A DNA stretch of 64,000 nt from Catenulispora sp. GP43 (GTDB taxonomy: Bacteria > Actinomycetota > Actinomycetes > Streptomycetales > Catenulisporaceae), in assembly GCF_041260665.1 (NCBI RefSeq), contig NZ_JBGCCT010000002.1, positions 682,001 through 746,000 of the forward strand. Reading direction: 5' to 3'. This document shows, piece after piece, positions 8,490 to 17,368 of this stretch. Each line of letters starts with the position of its first letter. Position 1 is the stretch's first letter. Under the pieces are notes generated by a model. It was not told the DNA's origin. It did no database searches and worked only from the letters and a program-made list of their open reading frames with translations. The position numbers were made by a program, and so were the translations under genes.

Positions 8490-9416
8490 TCAGCGGCGCG
8501 GGGCGTAGGGCCGATCGGACAGGTCCACATCCGCGTCGGGCCACCGGCGCCGCATCGTCTCGCCCACGCGCCGCAGCCAGCCGGCCAGTCCCGGCACGGC
8601 GCGATGAGCCGTGGCGGTGCGGGCAGCCGACTCCACGGTCTCCACGATTTGGAGTCGGCTGTGGTCGCCGGGCGAGCGCTCGTCGAGGAGGGCGAAACGC
8701 TGGAGACGCAGCAACGCCCAGGAGGCGCAGGCCGCGGCGAGAGCGAATCCGTAGCGCCGGTCATCCTGCGCCTCAGGCACGCCGCAAGCCAGCGCCCGCC
8801 GATACTCGTCGGCGAGGCCGCCGGCCGCGGGGTCGCCGACGGAGAGCCACCGCGGTCCGGGAACGTGCAGACAGACCGCATCGAGCAGGGCATGGCCGTA
8901 CCCGGCCGCCTCGAAGTCGATCAGCCGGGCATCGGCGGGCCCTGATTCATGGACGAGGCAGTTGTTGGACTCCGCGTCCCCGTTGCTCAGCGCAAGGAAC
9001 GAGCCCGGCGCGCGCAGCTCGTCGAGCGCGGCGGCGAGGTCGGACGCGGCCGGTCCGGCGATGGGCACCCCGATCGCGGCGGCGTCCTGGTGCGCCCGGG
9101 TCCAGAGCGCGGCGAAGCGGTCGGGGTCATCCGGCGCGCCTAGGCGTTCGCGGTACCGCTCCGCGTGGCCGGCGGTGGCCGCTCCCAACTCCCCCAGCAC
9201 GCGCGCGAAGGCGGCCAGGCGCCCGCGATGCGCCTCGACGCCGTCGCGACAGATGAGGTGGTCCAGCGCGACACGAGGCGCGAGATCCTCCAGGACGAGG
9301 AGTCGAGCGGACAGATCGGCCGCGATCACTCGCGGGGTGAGCGACAGTCCCAGATCGTCAGACAGGAAGCGGAGCGCGGCCAGCTCTGTCTCCATGCGCC
9401 GGCTCTCAAAGCTCAT
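8490..9416 (-). CDS. phosphotransferase (APH-like) lacking the N-lobe
   Basis: The 308-residue protein has the C-lobe of an aminoglycoside-phosphotransferase/choline-kinase fold: LSNGDAESNNCLV is the Brenner-type loop, with the family His replaced by Asn but Asp kept, and LIDFEAAGYGH is the metal-binding DxD/DFE segment. It starts at MSFESRRMETELAALRFLSD, already at the helix that carries the conserved Glu. The usual N-lobe strands with glycine loop and lysine are absent, and the in-frame sequence upstream hits a stop codon within ten bases. Either the protein is truncated or it is a non-canonical kinase. It shares a promoter region with the AlaX gene. Confidence 0.65.
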   Translation of the reverse strand: MSFESRRMETELAALRFLSDDLGLSLTPRVIAADLSARLLVLEDLAPRVALDHLICRDGVEAHRGRLAAFARVLGELGAATAGHAERYRERLGAPDDPDRFAALWTRAHQDAAAIGVPIAGPAASDLAAALDELRAPGSFLALSNGDAESNNCLVHESGPADARLIDFEAAGYGHALLDAVCLHVPGPRWLSVGDPAAGGLADEYRRALACGVPEAQDDRRYGFALAAACASWALLRLQRFALLDERSPGDHSRLQIVETVESAARTATAHRAVPGLAGWLRRVGETMRRRWPDADVDLSDRPYAPRR

Positions 9417-9436
9417 CCGGTCAATCTATTCGGTGA

Positions 9437-9465
9437 GTTATAGTGAACGGATGGTTCACTATAAC
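9437..9465. promoter_or_regulatory. perfect 12-bp inverted repeat operator with overlapping divergent -10 boxes
   Basis: The left arm GTTATAGTGAAC (9437-9448) and right arm GTTCACTATAAC (9454-9465) are exact complements around a 5-base spacer. The AlaX start codon (9451-9453) lies in the spacer. Each arm carries TATAGT reading outward: 9439-9444 on plus, 9463-9458 on minus. The plus-strand box ends only six bases before ATG, which predicts a leaderless mRNA. The site therefore looks like an operator that covers two divergent promoters; the XRE-cupin regulator encoded downstream is the likely ligand (inference). Confidence 0.7.
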
Positions 9466-10218
9466 GGTACGCCAGAAGGCTTCGGCCAGGTCAGCGCGTA
9501 CTACCACGACACCTACGAGGATCAGGCAGCCACGCGGGTAGTCGCGGTCGGCACGCTCGACGGCGCGCCGTGGGTGGCCGTGGAGCACTGTCTCTTCCAT
9601 CCGCAGGGCGGCGGCCAGCCCGCCGATCGCGGCTGGGTGGACGACCACGAGATCGTTCCGGTGCGGGATCGGGATACCGGCTTGATCGTGGCGGTGTCCG
9701 CAGTGTCTGCGGCGTCCCCGCAGGGCTCGGGTGACGATCCGCTGCCGACACTGCCGACGCTGCCGGCGTTCGAGACAGGACAGCGAGTCAAAGCCCGGAT
9801 AGACCTCCAGGCCCGCATGCAGCACGCCGCGCTGCACACCGCCGGGCATCTGGTCGAGGCGGCCTGCCGGGCTCAGGGCTGGGCCCTGGCCGCGAGCAAC
9901 CACTTCCCGGGGCAGGCCCGGATCGAGTTCACGGCGCCGGAATCGGACGTGCGGTTGCAGAGCCCTGACGGTCGCGAGGAGGCCACCGAGGCGGTGCGCG
10001 CCGCCGTGGCCGGGGCTGTCGCGCGCGACCTGGCGGTGACCTGGGAGCTCGACGACGCGGGACGGCGCATCGTGCACCTGGACGGCCTGCACGCGGCACC
10101 CTGCGGCGGCACGCACGTGCGCAGCCTCGGCGATCTGGCCGGCATCACGCTGCCGACACTCAAAGTGAAGAAGGGCCGGATCCGGGTCTCCTACGACGCC
10201 GCGCACCGGGAGCGATGA
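9451..10218 (+). CDS. AlaX-like alanyl-tRNA editing domain protein
   Basis: The 255-residue protein resembles the free-standing editing domain of alanyl-tRNA synthetase, which hydrolyses mischarged tRNA. The zinc-site elements are present: LHTAGHLVEAA (HxxxH) near residue 130 and APCGGTHVRSLGD (CxxxH) near residue 215. The N-terminal half has the HPQGGGQPADRG motif typical of the family. The insert of about 30 residues (DRDTGLIVAVSAVSAASPQG onward) is variable. The ATG overlaps the palindromic operator. The stop overlaps the next start (ATGATGG), so it forms a two-gene operon with the XRE-cupin regulator. Confidence 0.85.
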   Translation: MVHYNGTPEGFGQVSAYYHDTYEDQAATRVVAVGTLDGAPWVAVEHCLFHPQGGGQPADRGWVDDHEIVPVRDRDTGLIVAVSAVSAASPQGSGDDPLPTLPTLPAFETGQRVKARIDLQARMQHAALHTAGHLVEAACRAQGWALAASNHFPGQARIEFTAPESDVRLQSPDGREEATEAVRAAVAGAVARDLAVTWELDDAGRRIVHLDGLHAAPCGGTHVRSLGDLAGITLPTLKVKKGRIRVSYDAAHRER

Positions 10219-10793
10219 TGGCCGACCCCTCCCGGGACCGGCCGCCCGCCAGCAGCACCGCCGCCGCGATCGGCGCGCAGATCCGCCGACGCCGCGAGCA
10301 GCGCGGCATGAGCAGCGCCGAGTTGGCCCGCCGAGCCGGACTGAGCAAGGCGACGCTGTCGCAACTCGAGGCGGGCAAAGGCAATCCGACGATCGAGACG
10401 CTGGACGCCCTGGCCGTCGCCCTGCTGATCCCGCTGACCGACCTGCTCACCCGCGACACCGATCCCGGACCGGTCCTGGTCCCCGGCACGGAGCTGGCCG
10501 AGGGCGAGGTCGGCCGGGAACTGCTGCGGCGCATCAGCAGCGGACACAGCCTTGAGATCTGGCGGCTGCGGGTCCCGGCCCACACCGAGCTGGACGGCGT
10601 ACCGCACGCGACCGGCACCATCGAGCACCTGCTGATCTCCAGCGGCCGACTGACCGCCGGCCCCGCCGACGCGCCGACCCAGCTGCGTCGCGGCGACCTG
10701 TTCGCCTTCGCCGGGGACGCCCCGCACGTCTATCGCACCGGCGCACAGGCGGCTGATGTGACGGTGGTGATCGCCTCGCCGATCATCGGTTGA
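10215..10793 (+). CDS. XRE-cupin transcriptional regulator
   Basis: This 192-residue protein has an N-terminal XRE helix-turn-helix (IGAQIRRRREQRGMSSAELA, RRAGLSKATLSQLEAGKGNP) and a C-terminal cupin sensor (EHLLISSGRLTAG to AFAGDAPHVYRTGA). This arrangement is shared by small-molecule-responsive repressors. It overlaps the AlaX stop codon by four bases, so translation is probably coupled. It is the best candidate to bind the palindrome at 9437-9465 and to autoregulate the pair. Confidence 0.85.
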   Translation: MMADPSRDRPPASSTAAAIGAQIRRRREQRGMSSAELARRAGLSKATLSQLEAGKGNPTIETLDALAVALLIPLTDLLTRDTDPGPVLVPGTELAEGEVGRELLRRISSGHSLEIWRLRVPAHTELDGVPHATGTIEHLLISSGRLTAGPADAPTQLRRGDLFAFAGDAPHVYRTGAQAADVTVVIASPIIG

Positions 10794-10848
10794 GGGAGGG
10801 AGCCGTCGGCCACGTCCACAGTCGGCGGCCTCTGATACGCATGGAGGC

Positions 10849-11556
10849 ATGGACGAGACCGACCGGATCACCAGGACCGTCACGGCCTCCGCGCGGGACG
10901 CCGACGACGACCGCGTCGAGCACATCGCCGGCGCCGACGCGGTCCACGCCCGGTTCGAGCAGCTCAGCTACGCCACCACGACCAGCGTCGACTCGCTCCT
11001 GCCGATGACCGGCCTGCCCGCCCAGATGCTCGCCGACGCCAGGCCCCTGGACGCCGACCTGCTCCAGCGCGGCGTGGCCCTCCGGCTGCTCTACCTCGAA
11101 GCCATCCGCAACGACCCTCCCCTGCTGGGCTACGCCCGCGAGATGCAGGCCGCGGGAGCAGACGTCCGCACCAGCCCCACCCTCCCGCAGCGCCTCTACA
11201 TCAGCGACCGCCGTGTCGCCGTCGTCCCCGTGGACCGGACCGTCCGCGGCAGCGGAGTGCTGCTGGTGCGCGCGCCCGGCGTCGTCGCCTCGCTCCTGGA
11301 GCTGTTCGAATCGGTGTGGCACAACGCCGCCCCGCTGGACGTCGGCAACCCGGTCGACAGCGGCACCGGCCTGTCCGACACCGAACGCATCCTGCTGACC
11401 ATGCTCGCCGACGGCGCCACCGACGAGACCGCGGCCAAGAAGCTCGGGGTCTCGCTGCGCACGGTGCGGCGCATCATGGCGGACCTCATGCGGCGCCTGG
11501 ACGCCGGCTCCCGGTTCGAGGCCGGCATCAAGGCCGCTCGGCGAGGGTGGCTGTAA
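10849..11556 (+). CDS. LuxR-type transcriptional regulator with TrmB-like sensor region
   Basis: The 235-residue product ends in a LuxR/GerE helix-turn-helix: LSDTERILLTMLADGATDET, AAKKLGVSLRTVRRIMADLM. The N-terminal 150 residues include RLYISDRRVAVVPVDRT, a segment found in orphan actinomycete LuxR proteins that lack a receiver or autoinducer domain. It is transcribed in the same direction as the XRE-cupin gene with a 55-base gap. A hairpin follows its stop codon. The target is unknown. Confidence 0.8.
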   Translation: MDETDRITRTVTASARDADDDRVEHIAGADAVHARFEQLSYATTTSVDSLLPMTGLPAQMLADARPLDADLLQRGVALRLLYLEAIRNDPPLLGYAREMQAAGADVRTSPTLPQRLYISDRRVAVVPVDRTVRGSGVLLVRAPGVVASLLELFESVWHNAAPLDVGNPVDSGTGLSDTERILLTMLADGATDETAAKKLGVSLRTVRRIMADLMRRLDAGSRFEAGIKAARRGWL

Positions 11557-11570
11557 CTGTTTCAGGGTCC

Positions 11571-11600
11571 TGCCGCCTCTAGTTACCACTAGAGGCGGCA
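11571..11600. terminator. 13-bp perfect hairpin
   Basis: TGCCGCCTCTAGT (11571-11583) pairs exactly with ACTAGAGGCGGCA (11588-11600) over a TACC loop. It begins 14 bases after the LuxR stop and lies 32 bases before the next start. It is probably a terminator, but no T-tract follows, and an operator for the next gene is the alternative. Confidence 0.6.
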
Positions 11601-11632
11601 TTCGGTCGTCTCAGGACACGAAGGCAGAGACG

Positions 11633-12766
11633 ATGACCTCCAAGACACGGCCGCTGTCGGTACTGCTGGCCGCCGGCGCCCTCGCGGTGACGACGGCCGG
11701 CGGCGCCCAGGCCGCGGCGGGATGGCAGGCGCAGCCGGTGCCGGTCGCCTCCGGCAACATCCTGGCCCTGACCAGCCTCACGCCGCACATCACGTGGGCC
11801 GCCGGATTCCGGGTGACACCCACCGCCGGCAAGGCGACGATCCTGAATCCGGTGGTGCTGTCCCGCGACGACCGGAACGGCAAGGGATGGCAGCCGGTGG
11901 CGACTCCGGGAGACGCGCTGCGTTCGCGCGCGAACGCGATCTCCGCGCACAGCGCCGATGACGTGTGGGTGGTCGGCGACAACGATCCCGGGTCCGCCGA
12001 CTCGTACGGGAAGCCGATCTTCACCGAGCACTGGGACGGCCGGAGGTGGCGCACCGCGCCGGTGCCGGTGCCCTCCGACGTCTTCGCGGCCGATCTGCTC
12101 GGCATCAGTACCCTGAATCAGCACGACGCCTGGGCCGTGGGCACCGTCGAGGTGGTGCGCGGCCAGGAGATCGTGCCGGACAGCATCGTCGAGCACTGGG
12201 ACGGCACCGCGTGGCAGGCGACGAAACTGCCGGTCGACGCCGCCGCCGCCTACCTGACGTCCGTCACCGCGACCGGCCCGGACGACGTGTGGGCGGTCGG
12301 CTCGCTGAACGCGCAGCCGCTGGCGCTGCACTTCGACGGCGAGACCTGGAGCCGGGTACCGGGCCTGCCCGCCGAACCGGGCGGCGGGGAGCTCAACCAG
12401 GTGCTCGCCGAGGGCCCGCACGACATCTGGGCCGCCGGCGACGCCGGCTCCGCCTCCGGGCCGCTCGTCGAGCACTACGACGGGCGCCGCTGGACCCGGG
12501 TCGCGGCTCCCGGCGCCGGCGAGGTCTTCGCGATCGCCGAAACCCCCTCCGGCATCGCGTTCATCGGCTACACCCGGGCCGACGGCACGCCCTACAGCGA
12601 GGCCTTCGACGGCCGGAAGTGGACCGATCTGGGGCTGCCGGCCCGCGGCGTGTTCGACGCGCCGTACGCCGCGGTCTACGGCGACGGGCAGCTGACGGTG
12701 TCCGGTGCGTACGACACCTCGGACGGCGCGATGAATCCGCTGATGATCGGCAGCTCGCTGCGCTGA
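11633..12766 (+). CDS. secreted beta-propeller-like repeat protein
   Basis: The 377-residue protein has a signal peptide (MTSKTRPLSVLLAAGALAVT, ending near AQA). The mature part consists of about six repeats with the pattern DDVWVVG...HWDGRRWR: for example HSADDVWVVGDN, NQHDAWAVGTVE, GPDDVWAVGSLN and GPHDIWAAGDAG. Such repeats fold as a beta-propeller and are frequent in exported actinomycete proteins. No catalytic motif is visible, so a binding or surface role is inferred. The gene is monocistronic and faces the quinone oxidoreductase gene. Confidence 0.75.
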   Translation: MTSKTRPLSVLLAAGALAVTTAGGAQAAAGWQAQPVPVASGNILALTSLTPHITWAAGFRVTPTAGKATILNPVVLSRDDRNGKGWQPVATPGDALRSRANAISAHSADDVWVVGDNDPGSADSYGKPIFTEHWDGRRWRTAPVPVPSDVFAADLLGISTLNQHDAWAVGTVEVVRGQEIVPDSIVEHWDGTAWQATKLPVDAAAAYLTSVTATGPDDVWAVGSLNAQPLALHFDGETWSRVPGLPAEPGGGELNQVLAEGPHDIWAAGDAGSASGPLVEHYDGRRWTRVAAPGAGEVFAIAETPSGIAFIGYTRADGTPYSEAFDGRKWTDLGLPARGVFDAPYAAVYGDGQLTVSGAYDTSDGAMNPLMIGSSLR

Positions 12767-12796
12767 CGCGCGGAGCGGTGGGCGTCGGACATCAGG

Positions 12797-12817
12797 CATC
12801 GGGCATCGGGCATCGGG
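12797..12817. repeat. 7-bp tandem repeat (CATCGGG x3)
   Basis: Three exact tandem copies of CATCGGG, with a diverged fourth copy (CATCAGG) before them, lie between two convergent genes. They are likely replication-slippage products without function. Confidence 0.5.
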
Positions 12818-12837
12818 CACGCGCCGGACCCTCACCC

Positions 12838-13839
12838 CTAGTGCCGGACACGCACCACGAGCTTGCCGGTGGCGCGATCGTGCTCCATGTCGTCGTGCGC
12901 CTGCCGCACCTGCTCCAGTCCCTCGTAGACGCGGTCCACCGGGAAGGCCAGCCGCCCGGCGGCGACGGCGTCGAGGATCTCCTGGAACACGTCCCGCGGC
13001 AGGTCGCTGGCATCGCCGAAGTAGCCGGCCAGCCGTACACCGCGCGGCAGGTACTCGTTCGGCGAGAAGTCCCGCACGCTGTACTGGTTGGACAGGCTGC
13101 CGCCGAAGCAGGCCGTGCCGTGCACCCGGACCGTGCGCAGCGTGTCGGGCAGCGTCGGCGTGCCGACCAGGTCCAGGGCCGCGTCGACGCCGTCCGGGTA
13201 CAGCTCGCGCACAGCGGAGGCGACCTCACCGGTGTCGAGCAGCGGATGGTCGACCCCGCGCTCCTTCAGCAGAGCCAGCCGATCGGCCTGCCGGGTCGTG
13301 GACAGCACGGTGCAGCCGCGCCATTTCGCCAGAGCCGCGGCGGCCAGGCCGACCGACGACGTCCCGCCGCGGATCAGCACCGTCTGGCCGGGCTGGATGT
13401 CCAGCCCGACGGTGAGCGAGCCGTAGGCGGTCTGCACCATCTCCGGCAGCGCGCCGAGCACTTCCCAGGGCAGGTCGGTGTCGACGGGGATGACCTGGGC
13501 CAGCGGAACCGAGGTGTACTCGGCGTATCCGCCGTCGTAGGTACGGCCCATGTCCCCCATCATCGCGACCACCTTCTGCCCGCGGACCAGGCCGCTGCCG
13601 GCCGGGGCGGCGTCGACGGTGCCGGCGGCCTCGATGCCGGGCACCCGGGGGAAGCTGACCCCCACGCTCACGCCGAGCCGGAGCTTGAGCTCCGAGCGGT
13701 TGAGGCCGAACGCCTCGACGCGGATGCGGACCCAGCCGTCCTTCTCGGGCGGGAGCGGCAGGGTGGTCGGCTCCAGGTTCTCCACCGGGCCGGGGCCGGA
13801 GAGTCGGACAGCGCGCATCGTGCTCGGCGAGGAGGTCAT
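12838..13839 (-). CDS. zinc-type alcohol dehydrogenase-like/quinone oxidoreductase (MDR family)
   Basis: The 333-residue protein has a GroES-like N-terminus ([20 protein letters not shown]) and an NADPH-binding motif [20 protein letters not shown]. The structural zinc cysteines are absent, so it belongs to the zinc-free quinone oxidoreductase branch, which reduces quinones or enones with NADPH. It is divergent from a TetR gene across 120 bases, which suggests control by that repressor. Confidence 0.85.
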   Translation of the reverse strand: MTSSPSTMRAVRLSGPGPVENLEPTTLPLPPEKDGWVRIRVEAFGLNRSELKLRLGVSVGVSFPRVPGIEAAGTVDAAPAGSGLVRGQKVVAMMGDMGRTYDGGYAEYTSVPLAQVIPVDTDLPWEVLGALPEMVQTAYGSLTVGLDIQPGQTVLIRGGTSSVGLAAAALAKWRGCTVLSTTRQADRLALLKERGVDHPLLDTGEVASAVRELYPDGVDAALDLVGTPTLPDTLRTVRVHGTACFGGSLSNQYSVRDFSPNEYLPRGVRLAGYFGDASDLPRDVFQEILDAVAAGRLAFPVDRVYEGLEQVRQAHDDMEHDRATGKLVVRVRH

Positions 13840-13959
13840 GGGCCTGCCTTCGGCTCGGGAGGTGAAGTCGATCGAGGGTGATCAACATGCCGGCGCACCG
13901 GCTTCATTCCCGGGCCCACACGCCGGGTTTTCGCACCCTGATCGGCTAGCGTCTGAGCA

Positions 13960-14676
13960 ATGAGCACCGACACCCGCAACCGCCTGCTGGAAGGCACGAT
14001 CAAGGCGCTGCGCATGCAGGGCATCGCCGGCGTGTCCGCCCGCACCATCGCCGCGGCGGCCGGGGTGAACCAGGCATTGATCTTCTACCACTTCGGCAGT
14101 GTGGACGAGCTGCTGGCCGCCGCGACCCTGCGCTCCACCGAGGAGCAGGTCGCGCTGTACCGGGAGCGGTTCGCCCAGGTGCGCTCGCTGCGGGAGTTGC
14201 GGCACGTCGGGCGGGAGGTGCGGGTCCGGGAACGGGAGGCGGGCAACGTCGCCATCCTGGGGCAGTTGCTGGCCGGGGCGCAGACCAACCCGGTGTTCGC
14301 GGCGGCGACGCGGGACGCGCTGCGGCTGTGGATCGCCGAGATCGAGGACGTGCTGAACCGGGTCCTGGCCGGCTCGGTACTGGCCGAGGTCGCGGACGCG
14401 CCGGGCCTGGCGCACGCGGTGTCAGCCTCCTTCATCGGGATGGAGCTGATGGCGGTGGTCGATCCGGAGGGCGACGACCTTGCCGCCGCGGCCCTGGACG
14501 ACCTCGGGATGCTCGCCGAGCGGCTGGACCGGATGAGCCCGGTGACGCAGCGTGCGCTGCGGGGCGCGGTGCGCCGGACCGCCAAGAAGGGGCGCGCGGC
14601 CGCCGGGCCCGCCGCCGGATCCACCGGCGAATCCGCTGGTGGACGCGCTAAATCGGGTGACTCCGAGGCCGACTGA
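13960..14676 (+). CDS. TetR-family transcriptional regulator
   Basis: The 238-residue protein starts with a TetR helix-turn-helix (TRNRLLEGTIKALRMQGIAG, ISARTIAAAAGVNQALIFYH in outline). A ligand-binding helical domain follows to about residue 205. A basic, low-complexity tail (KKGRAAAGPAAGSTGESAGG) extends beyond the usual family length. It is divergently transcribed from the quinone oxidoreductase gene, its likely target. Confidence 0.85.
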   Translation: MSTDTRNRLLEGTIKALRMQGIAGVSARTIAAAAGVNQALIFYHFGSVDELLAAATLRSTEEQVALYRERFAQVRSLRELRHVGREVRVREREAGNVAILGQLLAGAQTNPVFAAATRDALRLWIAEIEDVLNRVLAGSVLAEVADAPGLAHAVSASFIGMELMAVVDPEGDDLAAAALDDLGMLAERLDRMSPVTQRALRGAVRRTAKKGRAAAGPAAGSTGESAGGRAKSGDSEAD

Positions 14677-14844
14677 CAACTCCACCGGCGCCGGATTGCG
14701 CCAAACGGGTGAACCCCGACCCGCCGCCGACCTGCCCGCCGCGCCACCCCGTGCCAGGATTGAGCAGTCGGTTAAATCACTCGCTCAAAAACCGCGGGTG
14801 GCCGACGGACACCGGCGCGTCCGGTTCCCGAAAGGGGCTCTGCC

Positions 14845-15444
14845 ATGGTGGCGCTGCAAGAACACCTTCCCCCCGACCACCGCCTCGGCCAGGTCTACCG
14901 CTGGGGCTCGATCCTGTCCGCCGTGGTGCTGCTGGTGTTCGGGATCATGGGCCTGCTCGACTCCATCCCCTTCTTCGGCACCCGCGGGGAGCACGTGATG
15001 GGCATGTCGAGCAACGGCCTGCTGTCCGTCGCCTCGATCGCGACCGCCGTGCTCCTGCTGGCGGCGGCCCGGATCGGCGGGAACGTCGCCTCGACGGTGA
15101 ACATGATCATGGGCGTGGTGTTCATCCTGGCCGGCCTGATGGGCCTGGCGGTGATGGACACGAAGGCCAACTTCCTGGCCTTCGGCCTGTCCAACGTCTT
15201 CTTCAGCTTCGTCGTCGGGCTGATCATGATGACGTTCGGCATGTACGGACGCGTCAATCTGTACCTGCCGTACGACAATCCCTACTACCAGGCGCGGCAT
15301 CCCGACGTCGCAGAGCTCGCACAACAGCAGCTCGCCCAGGGACAGCTCGCGACGGCTCCGGCCGAGACGCTCGCCGCCGATCCTCAGTCCCCGCGCGCCG
15401 CCCTCAACAAGTTGCGGACCATGCCGCCGAAGACGACCGCGTGA
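14845..15444 (+). CDS. DUF4383 membrane protein
   Basis: The 199-residue protein has four predicted membrane segments, for example SILSAVVLLVFGIMGLLDSI and IATAVLLLAAARIGGNVAST. This layout and the MIMGVVFILAGLMGLAVMDT segment are typical for DUF4383. The function is unknown. The C-terminal 21 codons overlap the 3' end of the convergent SDR gene by 61 bases. The start follows GAAAGGGG. Confidence 0.8.
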   Translation: MVALQEHLPPDHRLGQVYRWGSILSAVVLLVFGIMGLLDSIPFFGTRGEHVMGMSSNGLLSVASIATAVLLLAAARIGGNVASTVNMIMGVVFILAGLMGLAVMDTKANFLAFGLSNVFFSFVVGLIMMTFGMYGRVNLYLPYDNPYYQARHPDVAELAQQQLAQGQLATAPAETLAADPQSPRAALNKLRTMPPKTTA

Positions 15445-16886
15445 AACGGGGCCACGGACCACCAGTACAGGTGACCGAACAGTCCGTGGGGAAAGAAGAG
15501 GGCGCGCTGGCAGTAGCGAGTGCGCCCTTCAGGCGTGGCCTCGACACGCATCTCCAGCCAGGCCAGGCCGGGCAGCTTCATCTCCGCGCGCAGGCGCAGC
15601 AGGCGGCCGCGTTCGAGTGCTTCGACGCGCCAGAAGTCCAGCGTGTCGCCCAGGCGCAGGGTGTGCGGGTCGCGGCGGCCGCGGCGCAGGCCGATGCCGC
15701 CGACCATCCGGTCCAGCCAGCCGCGGACCGCCCAGGCCAGCGGGAACGAGTACCAGCCGGTCTGCCCGCCGATCGCCTCCACGGCGCGCCACACCCGCTC
15801 CGGCGCGATGTCGACCTCGGCCTCGCGCACGTCGCGATACAGGCTGCCGCCGGCCCATTCCGGGTCGGTGGGCAGCGGATCGCTCGGCGCGCCGGGCACC
15901 GAGGCCGAGGACCAGCGGGTCGCCACGGTGGCCTCCTGGACGCGGGCGCGGGCCAGCCGGACCGCCTCGTCGAAGCCGATCAGGCCCCGCGGCGGGTCCG
16001 GAACCAGCTCGGCGATCCGGTGGTCGGCGCAGACCACCTCATGGCGCAGCGACTCCACCAGCGGCCTGGCGATCGAGGCCGGCACCGGGGTGACCGCGCC
16101 GACCCAGTGGCTTGACAGGCCCGGCGTCAGCACCGGGACCGGGAGGATCCAGCGGCGCGGCAGACCGGCGACCCGCGCGTAGCGCAGCATCATCTGGCGG
16201 TAGGTCAGGACGTCCGGACCGCCGATGTCGAACACTCCCCCGGAGCCCACGGCGTCGTCCGGCGCGGCGGCGCTGCCGACGAGGTAGCGCAGCACGTCGC
16301 GGACCGCGATCGGCTGGATGCGGGTGCCGACCCACTTCGGGGTCACCATGACCGGCAGGCGCTCGGTGAGGTAGCGCAGCATCTCGAAGGAGGCCGATCC
16401 GGACCCGATGACGACCGCGGCGCGCAGCTCGACGGTCGGGATCCCCGACGCGCGAAGGGCTCGGCCGACGCGGAGACGGGAGCGCAGATGCGGCGACAGC
16501 TCCGCGGCAGGGGTCCCTTCCGGCGCCATGCCGCCGAGGTAGACGATGCGGGAAACGCCCGCTTCCCGGGCGGCGGCAGCGAAATTGCGCGCCGCCGTCT
16601 CCTCGGTCCGCTCGAAGCCGGGGCCGGTGGTCAGGGAGTGGATGAGGTAGAAGGCGACATCGATGCCTTCCAGCGCCGGTTTGAGCGTCTCCGGCGCCAG
16701 GACGTCGCCCCGCACGCGTCGGACGCGGTCGGCCCAGGCGTGGTCGCGCAGGCGGTCGGGGTCGCGGGCCAGACATCGCACGTCGAATCCGGCGGTGAGG
16801 AGTTCGGGGACCAGGCGCCCGCCGATGTAGCCGGTGGCGCCTGTCACCAACGCTGATGGCTTCACAGTTCCATGGTCCGGGCCCAC
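15384..16886 (-). CDS. SDR-type NAD(P)-binding protein with C-terminal DUF2867
   Basis: The 500-residue protein begins with an atypical SDR/NmrA-like Rossmann domain (ALVTGATGYIGGRLVPELLT, residues 10-290), then a DUF2867 domain (VDIAPERVWRAVEAIGGQTG to the C-terminus, including WWSVAPFHAVVFGGMVRNLL). This two-domain form is common in actinobacteria, where the second part may bind a lipid or aromatic ligand. The listed start is GTG at 16886; GTG at 16865 is an alternative. Its 3' end overlaps the DUF4383 gene by 61 bases on the opposite strand. Confidence 0.85.
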   Translation of the reverse strand: MGPDHGTVKPSALVTGATGYIGGRLVPELLTAGFDVRCLARDPDRLRDHAWADRVRRVRGDVLAPETLKPALEGIDVAFYLIHSLTTGPGFERTEETAARNFAAAAREAGVSRIVYLGGMAPEGTPAAELSPHLRSRLRVGRALRASGIPTVELRAAVVIGSGSASFEMLRYLTERLPVMVTPKWVGTRIQPIAVRDVLRYLVGSAAAPDDAVGSGGVFDIGGPDVLTYRQMMLRYARVAGLPRRWILPVPVLTPGLSSHWVGAVTPVPASIARPLVESLRHEVVCADHRIAELVPDPPRGLIGFDEAVRLARARVQEATVATRWSSASVPGAPSDPLPTDPEWAGGSLYRDVREAEVDIAPERVWRAVEAIGGQTGWYSFPLAWAVRGWLDRMVGGIGLRRGRRDPHTLRLGDTLDFWRVEALERGRLLRLRAEMKLPGLAWLEMRVEATPEGRTRYCQRALFFPHGLFGHLYWWSVAPFHAVVFGGMVRNLLRAARGD

Positions 16887-16960
16887 CTCCGGTGACGCAT
16901 TCCGGCCACACCATTGAGGAAGGCTCCACCGCTGCCGGACGGGACGCCATACTGTCGCGC

Positions 16961-17320
16961 ATGGGCGACCTCGGATTCACCATCTGGCGGTTTGTGCGCA
17001 GGTACCGGGACCCGGTGGTGGGCACGCTCCGGCTCACCGCCAAGGACCGGCGGGGCTCGCGCGTGAAGTACGTGGGCGTCGTCAACGCTCCCGGGCTGCC
17101 CCCGACGCCGGTCTCGCACTGGGCGGCGGAGCCCGCGAGCCGGTGGGTCGTGGACGGCATGGACCTGCCGGTCGTCGTCGATCGAGCCGCGCCGGCCAAG
17201 ATCAGGATCCTGTGGAAGCAGGTGCCGACGCTGAAGCAGTACCGCGCGAATCCCTACGCCCGCAAGGCCACCGCTGAGGCGTTCGGCGGCCAGGACATGA
17301 CGGCACTGGATCTGGACTGA
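16961..17320 (+). CDS. hypothetical protein
   Basis: A 119-residue soluble protein without recognised domain. It begins MGDLGFTIWRFVRRYRDPVV and has a basic, proline-containing core (RGSRVKYVGVVNAPGLPPTP). Codon use matches its neighbours, and an in-frame extension upstream to 16856 would overlap the divergent SDR start, so the ATG at 16961 is preferred. No function can be assigned. Confidence 0.5.
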   Translation: MGDLGFTIWRFVRRYRDPVVGTLRLTAKDRRGSRVKYVGVVNAPGLPPTPVSHWAAEPASRWVVDGMDLPVVVDRAAPAKIRILWKQVPTLKQYRANPYARKATAEAFGGQDMTALDLD

Positions 17321-17362
17321 GCCGGTTCTGGACTGAGCCGGTTCTGGACTGAGCCGGTTCTT
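17305..17362. repeat. 16-bp tandem repeat spanning a gene 3' end
   Basis: The unit GCCGGTTCTGGACTGA occurs twice in full (17321-17352) and partly on both sides. It duplicates the last bases and stop codon of the hypothetical gene, so it arose by local duplication. The segment lies between convergent genes. Confidence 0.6.
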
Positions 17363-17368
17363 CCGGTA

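Noticed and set aside
14759-14786. TTGAGC...GCTCAA imperfect inverted repeat upstream of DUF4383
   Set aside because: The arms are short with a bulge, and it is not placed as a terminator or clear operator.
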